Positions 46,275-54,257 of a stretch of 64,000 nucleotides of DNA are shown here, one piece after another; positions within the stretch are counted from its first letter, which is position 1, and each line of letters starts with the position of its first letter. The notes below the pieces were generated by a model. It was not told the DNA's origin and made no database searches. It saw only the letters and a program-made list of their open reading frames with translations. The stretch is from Bacteroidaceae bacterium (lineage in GTDB: Bacteria > Bacteroidota > Bacteroidia > Bacteroidales > Bacteroidaceae), in contig JAKSLR010000004.1 of the NCBI GenBank assembly GCA_024401095.1, positions 1 through 64,000 on the forward strand, given 5' to 3'. Position numbers and translations under genes: made by a program.

Positions 46275-47432
46275 ATGAAAGGTCTATTTCCTACAAGTAA
46301 GTTCCAAAACATGAAGACACCATTCTACTATTATGACGTAGATATTCTTCAGAAAACATTGGACACCGTAAAACAAGAGGCAGGCAAGTATACCAATTTT
46401 TGTGTACACTATGCAGTAAAAGCAAATGCTAACCCCAAAGTACTGAAAATCATCAGTAACAGTGGCCTTGGTATTGATTGTGTTAGTGGAGGGGAAATTA
46501 AAGCAGCACTAGCTGCTGGAGTTGCACCAGAAAAGATTGTTTACGCAGGAGTTGGCAAAAGCGACTGGGAAATCAACCTTGGCCTTGACAACAATATTTT
46601 CTGCTTTAATGTAGAAAGTATTCCTGAACTTGAAATTATTAACGAACTTGCAGAAGCAAAGGATAAGAAGGCTAAAGTTTGTTTCCGAATTAATCCAAAC
46701 GTTGGTGCTCATACACATGCTAATATAACTACCGGACTTGCAGAGAACAAGTTTGGTATTGCCATGGAAGACATGGAAATTGTTATTGGCAAAGCTGCGG
46801 AGATGAAAAACATTGAGTTCTTGGGATTACATTTCCATATCGGTTCTCAAATTCTGGAGATGGACGATTTCGTAGCCCTTAGCAACCGAATCAACGAACT
46901 TCAAGATCGTTTGGAAAGCCATGGCTTCATCTGTAAGCATATTAATGTAGGCGGAGGATTAGGAATAGACTATCAGCAGCCAAACGAAAACCCAATACCG
47001 AACTTTGCTGACTATTTCAAGACATATGCAGATAATTTAAAGCTACGTGAAGGCCAATACCTCCATTTTGAGCTTGGACGTTCAATTGTTGCTCAGTGTG
47101 GTAGCTTAATTACAAAAACACTCTATGTAAAGCAAGGTTCATTCAAGCAGTTCTGCATAGTAGATGCAGGTATGACCGATCTGATTCGTCCTGCTCTATA
47201 CGATGCTTTTCATTTAATTGAAAACATCTCAAGCGAAGAAGCAATGGAAACCTATGATGTAGTAGGACCTATTTGCGAATCAAGTGATGTCTTTGTTAAG
47301 GGATTCGAATTAAACAAATGCCATAGAGGAGACTTAATCGCCCTTCGTTCCGCTGGTGCATATGGAGAAATTATGGCTAGTGCTTATAATTGCCGAGAAC
47401 TTCCTGTCGGATATATTTCCACAGAATTCTAA
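46275..47432 (+). CDS. lysA: Diaminopimelate decarboxylase
   Basis: PLP enzyme converting meso-diaminopimelate to lysine, 385 aa. The PLP lysine is in YAVKANANPKVL near residue 49, HFHIGSQ near 190, GGGLGIDY near 230 and the substrate-side CESSDVF near 330. It is the last gene before the hairpin at 47452. Ornithine decarboxylases of the same fold are the main alternative, less likely next to aspartate kinase. Confidence 0.95.
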   Translation: MKGLFPTSKFQNMKTPFYYYDVDILQKTLDTVKQEAGKYTNFCVHYAVKANANPKVLKIISNSGLGIDCVSGGEIKAALAAGVAPEKIVYAGVGKSDWEINLGLDNNIFCFNVESIPELEIINELAEAKDKKAKVCFRINPNVGAHTHANITTGLAENKFGIAMEDMEIVIGKAAEMKNIEFLGLHFHIGSQILEMDDFVALSNRINELQDRLESHGFICKHINVGGGLGIDYQQPNENPIPNFADYFKTYADNLKLREGQYLHFELGRSIVAQCGSLITKTLYVKQGSFKQFCIVDAGMTDLIRPALYDAFHLIENISSEEAMETYDVVGPICESSDVFVKGFELNKCHRGDLIALRSAGAYGEIMASAYNCRELPVGYISTEF

Positions 47433-47451
47433 ATAAAACAATAATAGAATA

Positions 47452-47494
47452 GTCATCTTAAAGAAGTTCGGAAGAACCTTTAAGATGACATTTT
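47452..47494 (+). terminator. Long hairpin between lysA and the glycosyltransferase gene
   Basis: A 12-bp perfect stem (47452-47463 with 47478-47489), a two-base AA bulge, four more pairs and a GGAA tetraloop are followed by ATTTT. It lies 19 nt after lysA and only 14 nt before the next start codon. It is probably the terminator of the his-fts-lys block, and may act as an attenuator or RNA stabiliser, because no separate promoter is seen for the next gene. Confidence 0.75.
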
Positions 47495-47503
47495 AATAAA
47501 GAA

Positions 47504-48676
47504 ATGGATTTCACAAACTATACAGACCTTATCTACTTGACATCAACTCCATTGTTGACTGCTTATTTAGCTACCATGTCTACACATTTGGGAGTATTTA
47601 GAAAACTAGTAAGTCAATCAGAACAAGGGAATGTGGCCTATGCTGCTGAATTGCCACCGGTTTCTATTATTATTACATGCCACAACCAAGGTGCACAATT
47701 GGAAGAAAATCTACCATCTATCTTAGAACAAGAATATTCTGATTTTCAGGTAATTGTCGTAGATGACTGTTCTGATGACCATACAGAAGATGTCCTGAAA
47801 GAAATGAGTTTGAGATATCCAAATCTTTATCACACTTTCACTCCAGACACAGCACGCTACGTAAGCCACAAGAAACTTGCATTGACATTGGGTGTTAAGG
47901 CTGCCAAGAATGAATGGTTGCTATTTACGGAAGCAGATTGTAAGCCTTCTGGAAACCAATGGATCAGGTCAATGGCTAGGAATTTTACACCTATTACAGA
48001 CATTGTATTGGGTTATGCAAATTATGAGAGAAAAAAAGGATTTTTCAACAGCCTTATCGCATACGACAGATTTATAGAAAATATCTATACTTTAAGAAGC
48101 GTTATCATAAAAGACAGAGCATTTAGAGGTGATAGTTGCAATATGGCACTTAAAAAATCACTTTTCTTAAAGAACAGAGGATTTGAAAAGAACCTTTTCT
48201 TGCAAAGAGGAGAAGATACCCTTCTAGTCAATGAGATTGCCACCCCATGTACTACACGTGTGGAACTGTCTCTGGATTCTATCATGATGCAAGAGACACC
48301 TTTTAGGAAAAAATTCTGGAATAATGACAAGGAATACGACATTGAAACACGAAGACGCATGAAAGTAAAAGACCGCATAAATGATTGGTTCAGAGGATTA
48401 ACCACGTTTATTCTTTACTTTTTCTTTCTATTAGCAATTGTAGAGATTGTTCTGTCCGCACTCTATCAAAACTGGATCATATTGGGTTTGAATATTTTGC
48501 TTATCTGTGTTGTTGTTACTCTAAATCTATTCTTCATAAATAAATCTGCATCTAGCATTCATGAAAGGAACTACGGAATAAGCTGGCTCTTTTTTGAGCC
48601 AATTCGAGTAATTTTGAATTGCTATTTCTGGATAAAATGGTTATTTGCCGGAAAAAGAAAATACTTACGTAAGTAA
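47504..48676 (+). CDS. Membrane-anchored family 2 glycosyltransferase
   Basis: A 390-aa GT-A enzyme with one N-terminal hydrophobic segment (about 10-30) and two or three near the C-terminus (about 300-370). The nucleotide-sugar motifs are VSIIITCHNQG, VIVVDDCSDDHTEDV and a FTEADCKP as the DxD-like element; a QRGEDT (ED-type) motif lies near 240. Donor and acceptor are unknown; envelope polysaccharide is likely. Its stop is 3 nt from the stop of the convergent permease, leaving no room for a terminator. Confidence 0.85.
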   Translation: MDFTNYTDLIYLTSTPLLTAYLATMSTHLGVFRKLVSQSEQGNVAYAAELPPVSIIITCHNQGAQLEENLPSILEQEYSDFQVIVVDDCSDDHTEDVLKEMSLRYPNLYHTFTPDTARYVSHKKLALTLGVKAAKNEWLLFTEADCKPSGNQWIRSMARNFTPITDIVLGYANYERKKGFFNSLIAYDRFIENIYTLRSVIIKDRAFRGDSCNMALKKSLFLKNRGFEKNLFLQRGEDTLLVNEIATPCTTRVELSLDSIMMQETPFRKKFWNNDKEYDIETRRRMKVKDRINDWFRGLTTFILYFFFLLAIVEIVLSALYQNWIILGLNILLICVVVTLNLFFINKSASSIHERNYGISWLFFEPIRVILNCYFWIKWLFAGKRKYLRK

Positions 48677-48679
48677 TTC

Positions 48680-49924
48680 CTACTCAAATCTAATAGATTT
48701 AGCCGGGTGAATATGAGAAACCAAATAACTTGGGACGATTAGTACTAAAACAGAAATAATCAAAGTGACCGTATTCAAAAGCAGAATAAGAAGCGGATTA
48801 ATCAAGACAGGTACAGTATCTACATAATAAGTCTGTGCATCCAAATGGAATACAGAAAAATACTTCTGGATGAAGCAAAGTCCTAATCCTAATATATTAC
48901 CAAATAACAATCCTTTTCCTATCACAAAAACTGCAAAATAAAGGAAAGTGTGGCGAACTGTTGTATTTGTTGCTCCAAGCGCCTTAAGCACACCAATCAT
49001 ATTTGTTCGTTCCAATATTATAATAAGGAGTCCACTAATCATAGTAAAACCTGCCACGGCAAGCATTAAAATCAGAATAACCCAAACATTCATGTCAAGT
49101 AGGCTTAACCAACCAAAAAGCGAGGCATAAAGCTGCTCTATGGTACATGAAAAATAACTATCACCATAATGATCAATTTGTCCATTTATGGCATGTACCA
49201 TTTTATAATAAATTTCGTTTAACCTGCTATAATCCTTAACTGTTACTTCCAAGCCACTCACTTGGTCGTTTTCCCATCCATTGAGTTTAACAAGAGCTTT
49301 TATGTCTGTAAATATGAGGTTCTGATCAAACTCCATCAAATGAGTACAATAAATACCCGCAACTTGATAACGACGGGCACGAATTGAATTTCCCATAAAA
49401 TAGCAGAATATCTTATCCCCCATTTTGATATTCAATTCATCTGCTATATTTTGTGAAATGATAACTTGATTGCTGACCACGCTGTCAGTAAATTCAGGAA
49501 TCTCTCCATCAACCAGATGATTGCGAAGGAAAGAGCAGTCATATTCCTGACCAATACCTTTCAATGCAACTCCTCGGAATTCATCTGAAGTTTTTATAAG
49601 GCAAGGTTTGGTGATATAACGTTGTACATGATCTACATCGTCTATCTTCTTAACAGCTTGAATCAAACTATCATCTCCTACTACTGGATAGCTTTCGAAT
49701 GAACGTGTCTGCTCCATATTCATAATTTGAATATGAGATCCAAAACCAAAAACCTTATTCCTGATTTCTGCCTTGAAACCTATAACAACGCAGACAGAAA
49801 TAATCATCACAGCAAGTCCTATTGCCATTCCTAATGTGGCAATTGTAATAGCAGGACGTGAAACCTGTTTCTGGTTCGTCCTGCTACCATAAATTCTTCT
49901 TGCTATGAATAAAGGGAAATTCAT
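48680..49924 (-). CDS. LolC/LolE-type ABC transporter permease (FtsX-like)
   Basis: A 414-aa inner-membrane protein with one membrane helix near residue 28-50, a large periplasmic domain (about 50-265, MacB/LolE core type) and three helices at the C-terminus. The ILERTNMIGVLKALGATNTTVR coupling stretch is typical. In lipoprotein release such a permease works with LolD ATPase and extracts lipoproteins for export; here it lacks a neighbouring ATPase. Its start overlaps the aminotransferase stop by 4 nt, so the two are coupled. Confidence 0.85.
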   Translation of the reverse strand: MNFPLFIARRIYGSRTNQKQVSRPAITIATLGMAIGLAVMIISVCVVIGFKAEIRNKVFGFGSHIQIMNMEQTRSFESYPVVGDDSLIQAVKKIDDVDHVQRYITKPCLIKTSDEFRGVALKGIGQEYDCSFLRNHLVDGEIPEFTDSVVSNQVIISQNIADELNIKMGDKIFCYFMGNSIRARRYQVAGIYCTHLMEFDQNLIFTDIKALVKLNGWENDQVSGLEVTVKDYSRLNEIYYKMVHAINGQIDHYGDSYFSCTIEQLYASLFGWLSLLDMNVWVILILMLAVAGFTMISGLLIIILERTNMIGVLKALGATNTTVRHTFLYFAVFVIGKGLLFGNILGLGLCFIQKYFSVFHLDAQTYYVDTVPVLINPLLILLLNTVTLIISVLVLIVPSYLVSHIHPAKSIRFE

Positions 49925-51120
49925 TCTACCCTACCAGGATATGCTTCCAAAGCTTTTCTCAACACGAAGAGAGCTCTGACAAGATCTTCTTTCTTAAGCA
50001 CATATGCTATGCGTACTTCATTCTTGCCAGCTCCAGGAGTTGTGTAAAAACCACTTGCTGGAGCCATCATAACAGTCTCTCCTTCATATTCAAATTCACT
50101 TAAGCACCATGCACAGAACTTCTCACAATCATCCACCGGAAGCTTTGCCACAGTATAGAATGCTCCCATTGGAATTGGAGAATAGACACCAGGTATACGA
50201 TTCAACCCATCAATCAAGCACTTTCTGCGTTCTACGTATTCATCGTATGTGTCTCGTAAGTATTCTTCTGGTGTTTCCAAAGAAGCTTCAGCAGCAATCT
50301 GTCCAATCAATGGAGGACTCAGTCGAGCTTGGCAGAACTTCATCACGGCTTGACGTACAGCCTTGTTCTTGGTAACTAACGCACCTATACGAATACCGCA
50401 CTCACTATAACGCTTTGAAACAGAATCAATAAGAACAACATTTTCCTGAATTCCTTCCAAGTGGCAAGCAGAAATATAAGGAGAGCCCGTATAAATAAAC
50501 TCACGGTATACTTCATCAGAGAAAAGATATAAATCGTATTTTTTTACCAAATCACGAATCTGATTCATTTCTCTACGTGTATAAAGATAACCGGTAGGAT
50601 TATTTGGATTACAAATCAAAATTGCTCGTGTACGTTCATTAATGAGTTCCTCAAATTTTTCTACCTTTGGCAATGAAAACCCTTCATCAATAGTAGTAGC
50701 AATAGTACGAATAACAGCACCTGCAGATATAGCAAAAGCCATGTAATTAGCATATGCTGGTTCTGGTACAATAATCTCATCACCAGGATTCAAACACGCT
50801 AGAAAGGCAAAAAGTACAGCTTCTGATCCTCCACAAGTAATAATTATATCATCTGGCGTGACATTAATATCATACTTCTTATAATAATCTACCAATTTTG
50901 TCCTATAACTCAAATATCCTTGGGATGGACTATATTCAAGAATCTTACGATCTATATTCTGAATAGCATCAAGAGCAGCGCGTGGAGTAGGAAGATCGGG
51001 CTGACCAATATTCAAATGATATACATGGATACCTCTTTCCTTTGCTGCGTATGCCAACGGTGCAAGCTTACGGATTGGCGACTCTGGCATTGCATTACCT
51101 CGTACAGATATTTTAGGCAT
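49921..51120 (-). CDS. Class I/II pyridoxal-phosphate aminotransferase
   Basis: Fold-type I aminotransferase, 399 aa from the start at 51120. The longer frame starting at 51159 begins upstream of the predicted transcript start and is rejected. The PLP lysine lies in DSVSKRYSECGIRIG, and ICNPNNPTGYLY, DEVYREF and the C-terminal NEVRIAYV arginine are intact. Aspartate or branched/aromatic amino acids are possible substrates; I cannot choose. Cotranscribed with the LolE-type permease. Confidence 0.9.
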   Translation of the reverse strand: MPKISVRGNAMPESPIRKLAPLAYAAKERGIHVYHLNIGQPDLPTPRAALDAIQNIDRKILEYSPSQGYLSYRTKLVDYYKKYDINVTPDDIIITCGGSEAVLFAFLACLNPGDEIIVPEPAYANYMAFAISAGAVIRTIATTIDEGFSLPKVEKFEELINERTRAILICNPNNPTGYLYTRREMNQIRDLVKKYDLYLFSDEVYREFIYTGSPYISACHLEGIQENVVLIDSVSKRYSECGIRIGALVTKNKAVRQAVMKFCQARLSPPLIGQIAAEASLETPEEYLRDTYDEYVERRKCLIDGLNRIPGVYSPIPMGAFYTVAKLPVDDCEKFCAWCLSEFEYEGETVMMAPASGFYTTPGAGKNEVRIAYVLKKEDLVRALFVLRKALEAYPGRVE

Positions 51121-51156
51121 ATTGTATTTGTTAATATAGTTTTTACAATTAAAGGA

Positions 51157-51188
51157 CAAATATACGGCTTTCGAAGAAACTACACAAA
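51157..51188 (-). promoter_or_regulatory. Promoter of the aminotransferase gene
   Basis: On the minus strand TTTG (51188-51185), a 20-nt spacer and TATATTTG (51164-51157) match the consensus. The transcript would start near 51152, which decides the start codon at 51120. Confidence 0.78.
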
Positions 51189-51248
51189 TTTGCCAAACAT
51201 AAAATAAAAATATAGACCTATATTAGGTCTTATATGAGATATTTTTCG

Positions 51249-51256
51249 TATGTTTG
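51249..51256 (+). promoter_or_regulatory. -7 element of the DUF4494-yggS genes
   Basis: TATGTTTG fits TAnnTTTG and lies 24 nt before the ATG at 51281, supporting that start over an upstream in-frame TTG at 51254. No good -33 element is visible. Confidence 0.5.
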
Positions 51257-51280
51257 CACTACAAAAAAGGAAAAGAACAT

Positions 51281-51769
51281 ATGAATTGGTTTGAATGTAA
51301 AGTAATATACGAAAAGCCTGTTGAGAACTCTGCAGCAATGAAGAAGGTTCCTGAGTTATACCTAGTTGATGCATTGAGCTTTACTGAAGCTGAAGCACGT
51401 ATTATTGAGGAAATGACCCCTTTTATCACAGGTAGTTTTGAAGTAAGCGACATTAAACGAGCAAAATATAACGAGTTATTCTTCTCTGATGAAGAAGCAG
51501 CAGACCGGTGGTTCAAATGTAAGGTATACTTTATTATCTTAGATGAGAAAACAGGAAAAGAGAAGAAAACTGCAAACAACTTCTTAGTCCAAGCATCCGA
51601 TTTAAGAGATGCTGTCAAAAAATTGGATGAGGGCATGAAGGGATCTATGATGGATTATGTCATTGCAAGTATTGCAGAAACTGCTATTATGGACGTATAT
51701 CCATTCAAGGTTCCTGGAGAAAAGAATGATTTGCCAGAGTTCCCTGGCGCTGCAGAACAGAATGCATAA
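51281..51769 (+). CDS. DUF4494 domain protein
   Basis: A 162-aa cytoplasmic protein starting MNWFECKVIYEK, which matches the DUF4494 family common in Bacteroidetes. It has two similar halves each with FKCKVYF/FECKVIY strands, so it may be an internal duplication of a small alpha-beta unit. No catalytic motif is seen and no function is known. It is followed at one base by the yggS homologue, a link that suggests shared expression. Confidence 0.78.
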   Translation: MNWFECKVIYEKPVENSAAMKKVPELYLVDALSFTEAEARIIEEMTPFITGSFEVSDIKRAKYNELFFSDEEAADRWFKCKVYFIILDEKTGKEKKTANNFLVQASDLRDAVKKLDEGMKGSMMDYVIASIAETAIMDVYPFKVPGEKNDLPEFPGAAEQNA

Positions 51770-51770
51770 G

Positions 51771-52451
51771 ATGTCTCATATTTCAGATGAAATAAAAAGA
51801 ATAACTAGCGGGCTTCCACAAGGAGTCCGTTTGGTTGCAATATCCAAATACCACCCTGTAGGAGCAATAGAAGAAGCATATGCAGCTGGTCAACGAGTTT
51901 TTGGAGAAAGTCATGTCCAAGAAATCCAAGAAAAGGTTCAAGTTCTACCCAAAGACATTGAATGGCATTTCATTGGACACCTCCAAACAAATAAAGTTAA
52001 ATATATTGCGCCATATATCTCTTTAATACACGCAGTAGATTCATTAAAACTTCTACAGGAAATCAACAAACAGGGAGCAAAGACAGGAAGAGTAATCCCT
52101 ATTCTTTTACAACTTCATATAGCTCAAGAAGAGACTAAATTTGGCTTCACATTGGAAGAATGTAAGCAACTTATAGAAAAAACAAATTGGAAAACTTATC
52201 CAAATATTCAAATTTCTGGTCTAATGTGCATGGCTACAAACACAGAAGACATGAATCAAGTACGCCAAGAATTCAATAGGGTTTACAACTTTTTTCTCGA
52301 ATTGAAACAAACAGTCAAAGATATCCTTCCCGCATTTAAGGAATTATCCATGGGAATGAGTAATGATTATACCATTGCACTAGAAGAAGGAAGTACTTTA
52401 ATAAGGGTTGGAAGTAAAATATTTGGAGAAAGGGACTACAGTAAGCACTAA
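51771..52451 (+). CDS. YggS/PROSC family pyridoxal-phosphate homeostasis protein
   Basis: Single-domain PLP-binding TIM-barrel protein of 226 aa that buffers PLP in other bacteria. The PLP lysine is in LVAISKYHP (near residue 24), with FGESHVQE, WHFIGHLQTNK, MGMSNDYTIALEEGSTLIRVGSKIFGER (split as two motifs) at the end. The start at 51771 is one base after the DUF4494 stop; an in-frame ATG at 51762 is also possible. A much longer frame reaching back to 51657 lies inside DUF4494 and is rejected. Confidence 0.9.
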   Translation: MSHISDEIKRITSGLPQGVRLVAISKYHPVGAIEEAYAAGQRVFGESHVQEIQEKVQVLPKDIEWHFIGHLQTNKVKYIAPYISLIHAVDSLKLLQEINKQGAKTGRVIPILLQLHIAQEETKFGFTLEECKQLIEKTNWKTYPNIQISGLMCMATNTEDMNQVRQEFNRVYNFFLELKQTVKDILPAFKELSMGMSNDYTIALEEGSTLIRVGSKIFGERDYSKH

Positions 52452-52484
52452 AAGAGCCTAAATGTGCAACTTTTAATACATTTT

Positions 52485-52516
52485 TTTGTCTGTTCTGTTG
52501 ATTTTAGTTAAATTTG
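52485..52516 (+). promoter_or_regulatory. Promoter of the acyl-CoA synthetase gene
   Basis: TTTG (52485-52488), a 20-nt spacer and TAAATTTG (52509-52516) match the Bacteroidetes consensus exactly. The leader would be 10 to 19 nt, depending on which of two in-frame ATGs is used. Confidence 0.8.
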
Positions 52517-52530
52517 CTCACTGAATAAAA

Positions 52531-54192
52531 ATGTGTGCAATGATTACAGAATTACCAAACTTCATATCCCTCATTGAGGATAGTATTAAATATAATTGGG
52601 ACTTAGACGCATTTACCGATTACGAAGGCGCAACATTACAGTACAAGGATCTTGCTAGAAAGATTGAAAAACTTCACATTCTTTTTGAGAATAGCGGTGT
52701 AGAAAAAGGCGATAAAATTGCCCTATTTGGAAGAAACTGTGCTAACTGGGGAGCTGCATTCTTTGCAATCCTCACCTATGGTGCAGTAGCAGTTCCAATT
52801 CTTCATGAATTCAAACCAGAAAATGTACATGCTCTAGTCAACCATTCAGATGCAAAGCTACTTTTTGCTGGAGATCAAGTTTTCCCAAGTCTTGACCCAG
52901 AAGCTATGCCAGCACTTGAAGGTATCATAAACATACAAGACTACAGCCTTCTCGTTTGCAGAAGAGACAAGTTGTTCCAAGCACGTGAGAACCTGAATGC
53001 AATGTTTGGTTCAAAGTATCCTAAGTTCTTCCGCAAGGAACATGTTCACTATGAGCCAGAATCAAATCCTGATGACTTGGCTATGATTAATTACACTTCT
53101 GGCAGCACAGGTAACCCTAAAGGCGTTATGATTCCTTATCGTGCCATTTCATCAAATATTGTGTTTGCCCGCAAGGCTATTCCTAATATCCGTGGTGCGA
53201 AAGTTATCTCAATATTGCCAATGGCTCATATGTATGGTATGGCCTTTGAATTTGTATATGAAATGACAGAGGGAGCACATATCTATTTCCTGACACGAAT
53301 ACCAAGTCCTAAAATCATCTTTAAGGCATTCCAGGAAATTAAACCTGTTATTGTAATCTCTGTTCCTCTTATTATTGAAAAGGTAATGAGAAAAGCTGTC
53401 TTGCCAAAGATTACACCTGCTGTTAAATTGGCTATGAAAGTTCCTTATGTGGGCGATAAAGTTGCAGCCAAGATTTGCCAGCAAGTTAAAGATGCATTTG
53501 GAAACAATTTCCGCGAAGTTATTATTGGTGGTGCTGCTTTTAATCAAGAAATTGAGAAGTTCATGCACGACATCAAATTCCCATATACTGTAGGATATGG
53601 TGCTACAGAATGCGCACCAATCATTTCTTATGAAGATTTCTCTAGATTCAAACTCTATAGTTGTGGTAAAGCTGCCTTAAATATGGAGATTAAGATCAAT
53701 AGTAGTGATCCTGAGAATAAAGTCGGAGAAATTCTGGCAAAGGGTCCAAATGTAATGCTAGGTTATTACAAGAATCCAGAAGCTACAGCTCAGACTATTA
53801 TTGACGGATGGTATCATACTGGTGATTTAGGCACAATTGATACTGAAGGTAATTTAACAATCAAGGGACGTTGCAAAAACATGCTGCTCAGCGCATCTGG
53901 TCAGAATGTATACCCAGAAGAAATTGAAGATAAACTAAATAATCTTCCATATGTAGCCGAAAGCGTTGTTGTTCAACGTGGAGAAAAATTCTACGGTCTT
54001 GTTTACCCTGACCAGGATGCTTACAAGAAGGAAAACATTTCCAAGGAAAAGATGCAGCAGATCATGGAGGAAAATCGAAAGACTTTAAATACACAAGTTG
54101 CTACATATGAACAACTCAGCGGTATTGAAATCCGAGATGAAGAATTTGAGAAGACCCCAAAGAAGAGTATCAAACGATTCCTTTATTCTTAA
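52531..54192 (+). CDS. Long-chain fatty acid-CoA ligase (AMP-binding)
   Basis: Activates fatty acids by adenylation and thioesterification; 553 aa. The adenylation core motifs are YTSGSTGNPKG (near 190), GYGATECAP, GWYHTGDLG and the C-terminal GRCKNMLLSASGQNVYPEEIE hinge (two motifs), with the catalytic lysine in TPKKSIKRF. Start at 52531, or the second ATG at 52540. It stands alone with its own promoter and terminator. An acyl-ACP or dicarboxylate substrate is less likely. Confidence 0.9.
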   Translation: MCAMITELPNFISLIEDSIKYNWDLDAFTDYEGATLQYKDLARKIEKLHILFENSGVEKGDKIALFGRNCANWGAAFFAILTYGAVAVPILHEFKPENVHALVNHSDAKLLFAGDQVFPSLDPEAMPALEGIINIQDYSLLVCRRDKLFQARENLNAMFGSKYPKFFRKEHVHYEPESNPDDLAMINYTSGSTGNPKGVMIPYRAISSNIVFARKAIPNIRGAKVISILPMAHMYGMAFEFVYEMTEGAHIYFLTRIPSPKIIFKAFQEIKPVIVISVPLIIEKVMRKAVLPKITPAVKLAMKVPYVGDKVAAKICQQVKDAFGNNFREVIIGGAAFNQEIEKFMHDIKFPYTVGYGATECAPIISYEDFSRFKLYSCGKAALNMEIKINSSDPENKVGEILAKGPNVMLGYYKNPEATAQTIIDGWYHTGDLGTIDTEGNLTIKGRCKNMLLSASGQNVYPEEIEDKLNNLPYVAESVVVQRGEKFYGLVYPDQDAYKKENISKEKMQQIMEENRKTLNTQVATYEQLSGIEIRDEEFEKTPKKSIKRFLYS

Positions 54193-54205
54193 TCTTAATG
54201 AATAT

Positions 54206-54245
54206 AAAAGAAAGCCTCATGAATACCTGAGGCTTTCTTTTATTG
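54206..54245. terminator. Shared terminator between acyl-CoA synthetase and SulP genes
   Basis: GAAAGCCTCA (54210-54219) pairs perfectly with TGAGGCTTTC (54228-54237) around an 8-nt loop, flanked by AAAA on the left and TTTTATT on the right, so it works in both directions between the convergent genes. Confidence 0.92.
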
Positions 54246-54257
54246 AAATTGATTGAA

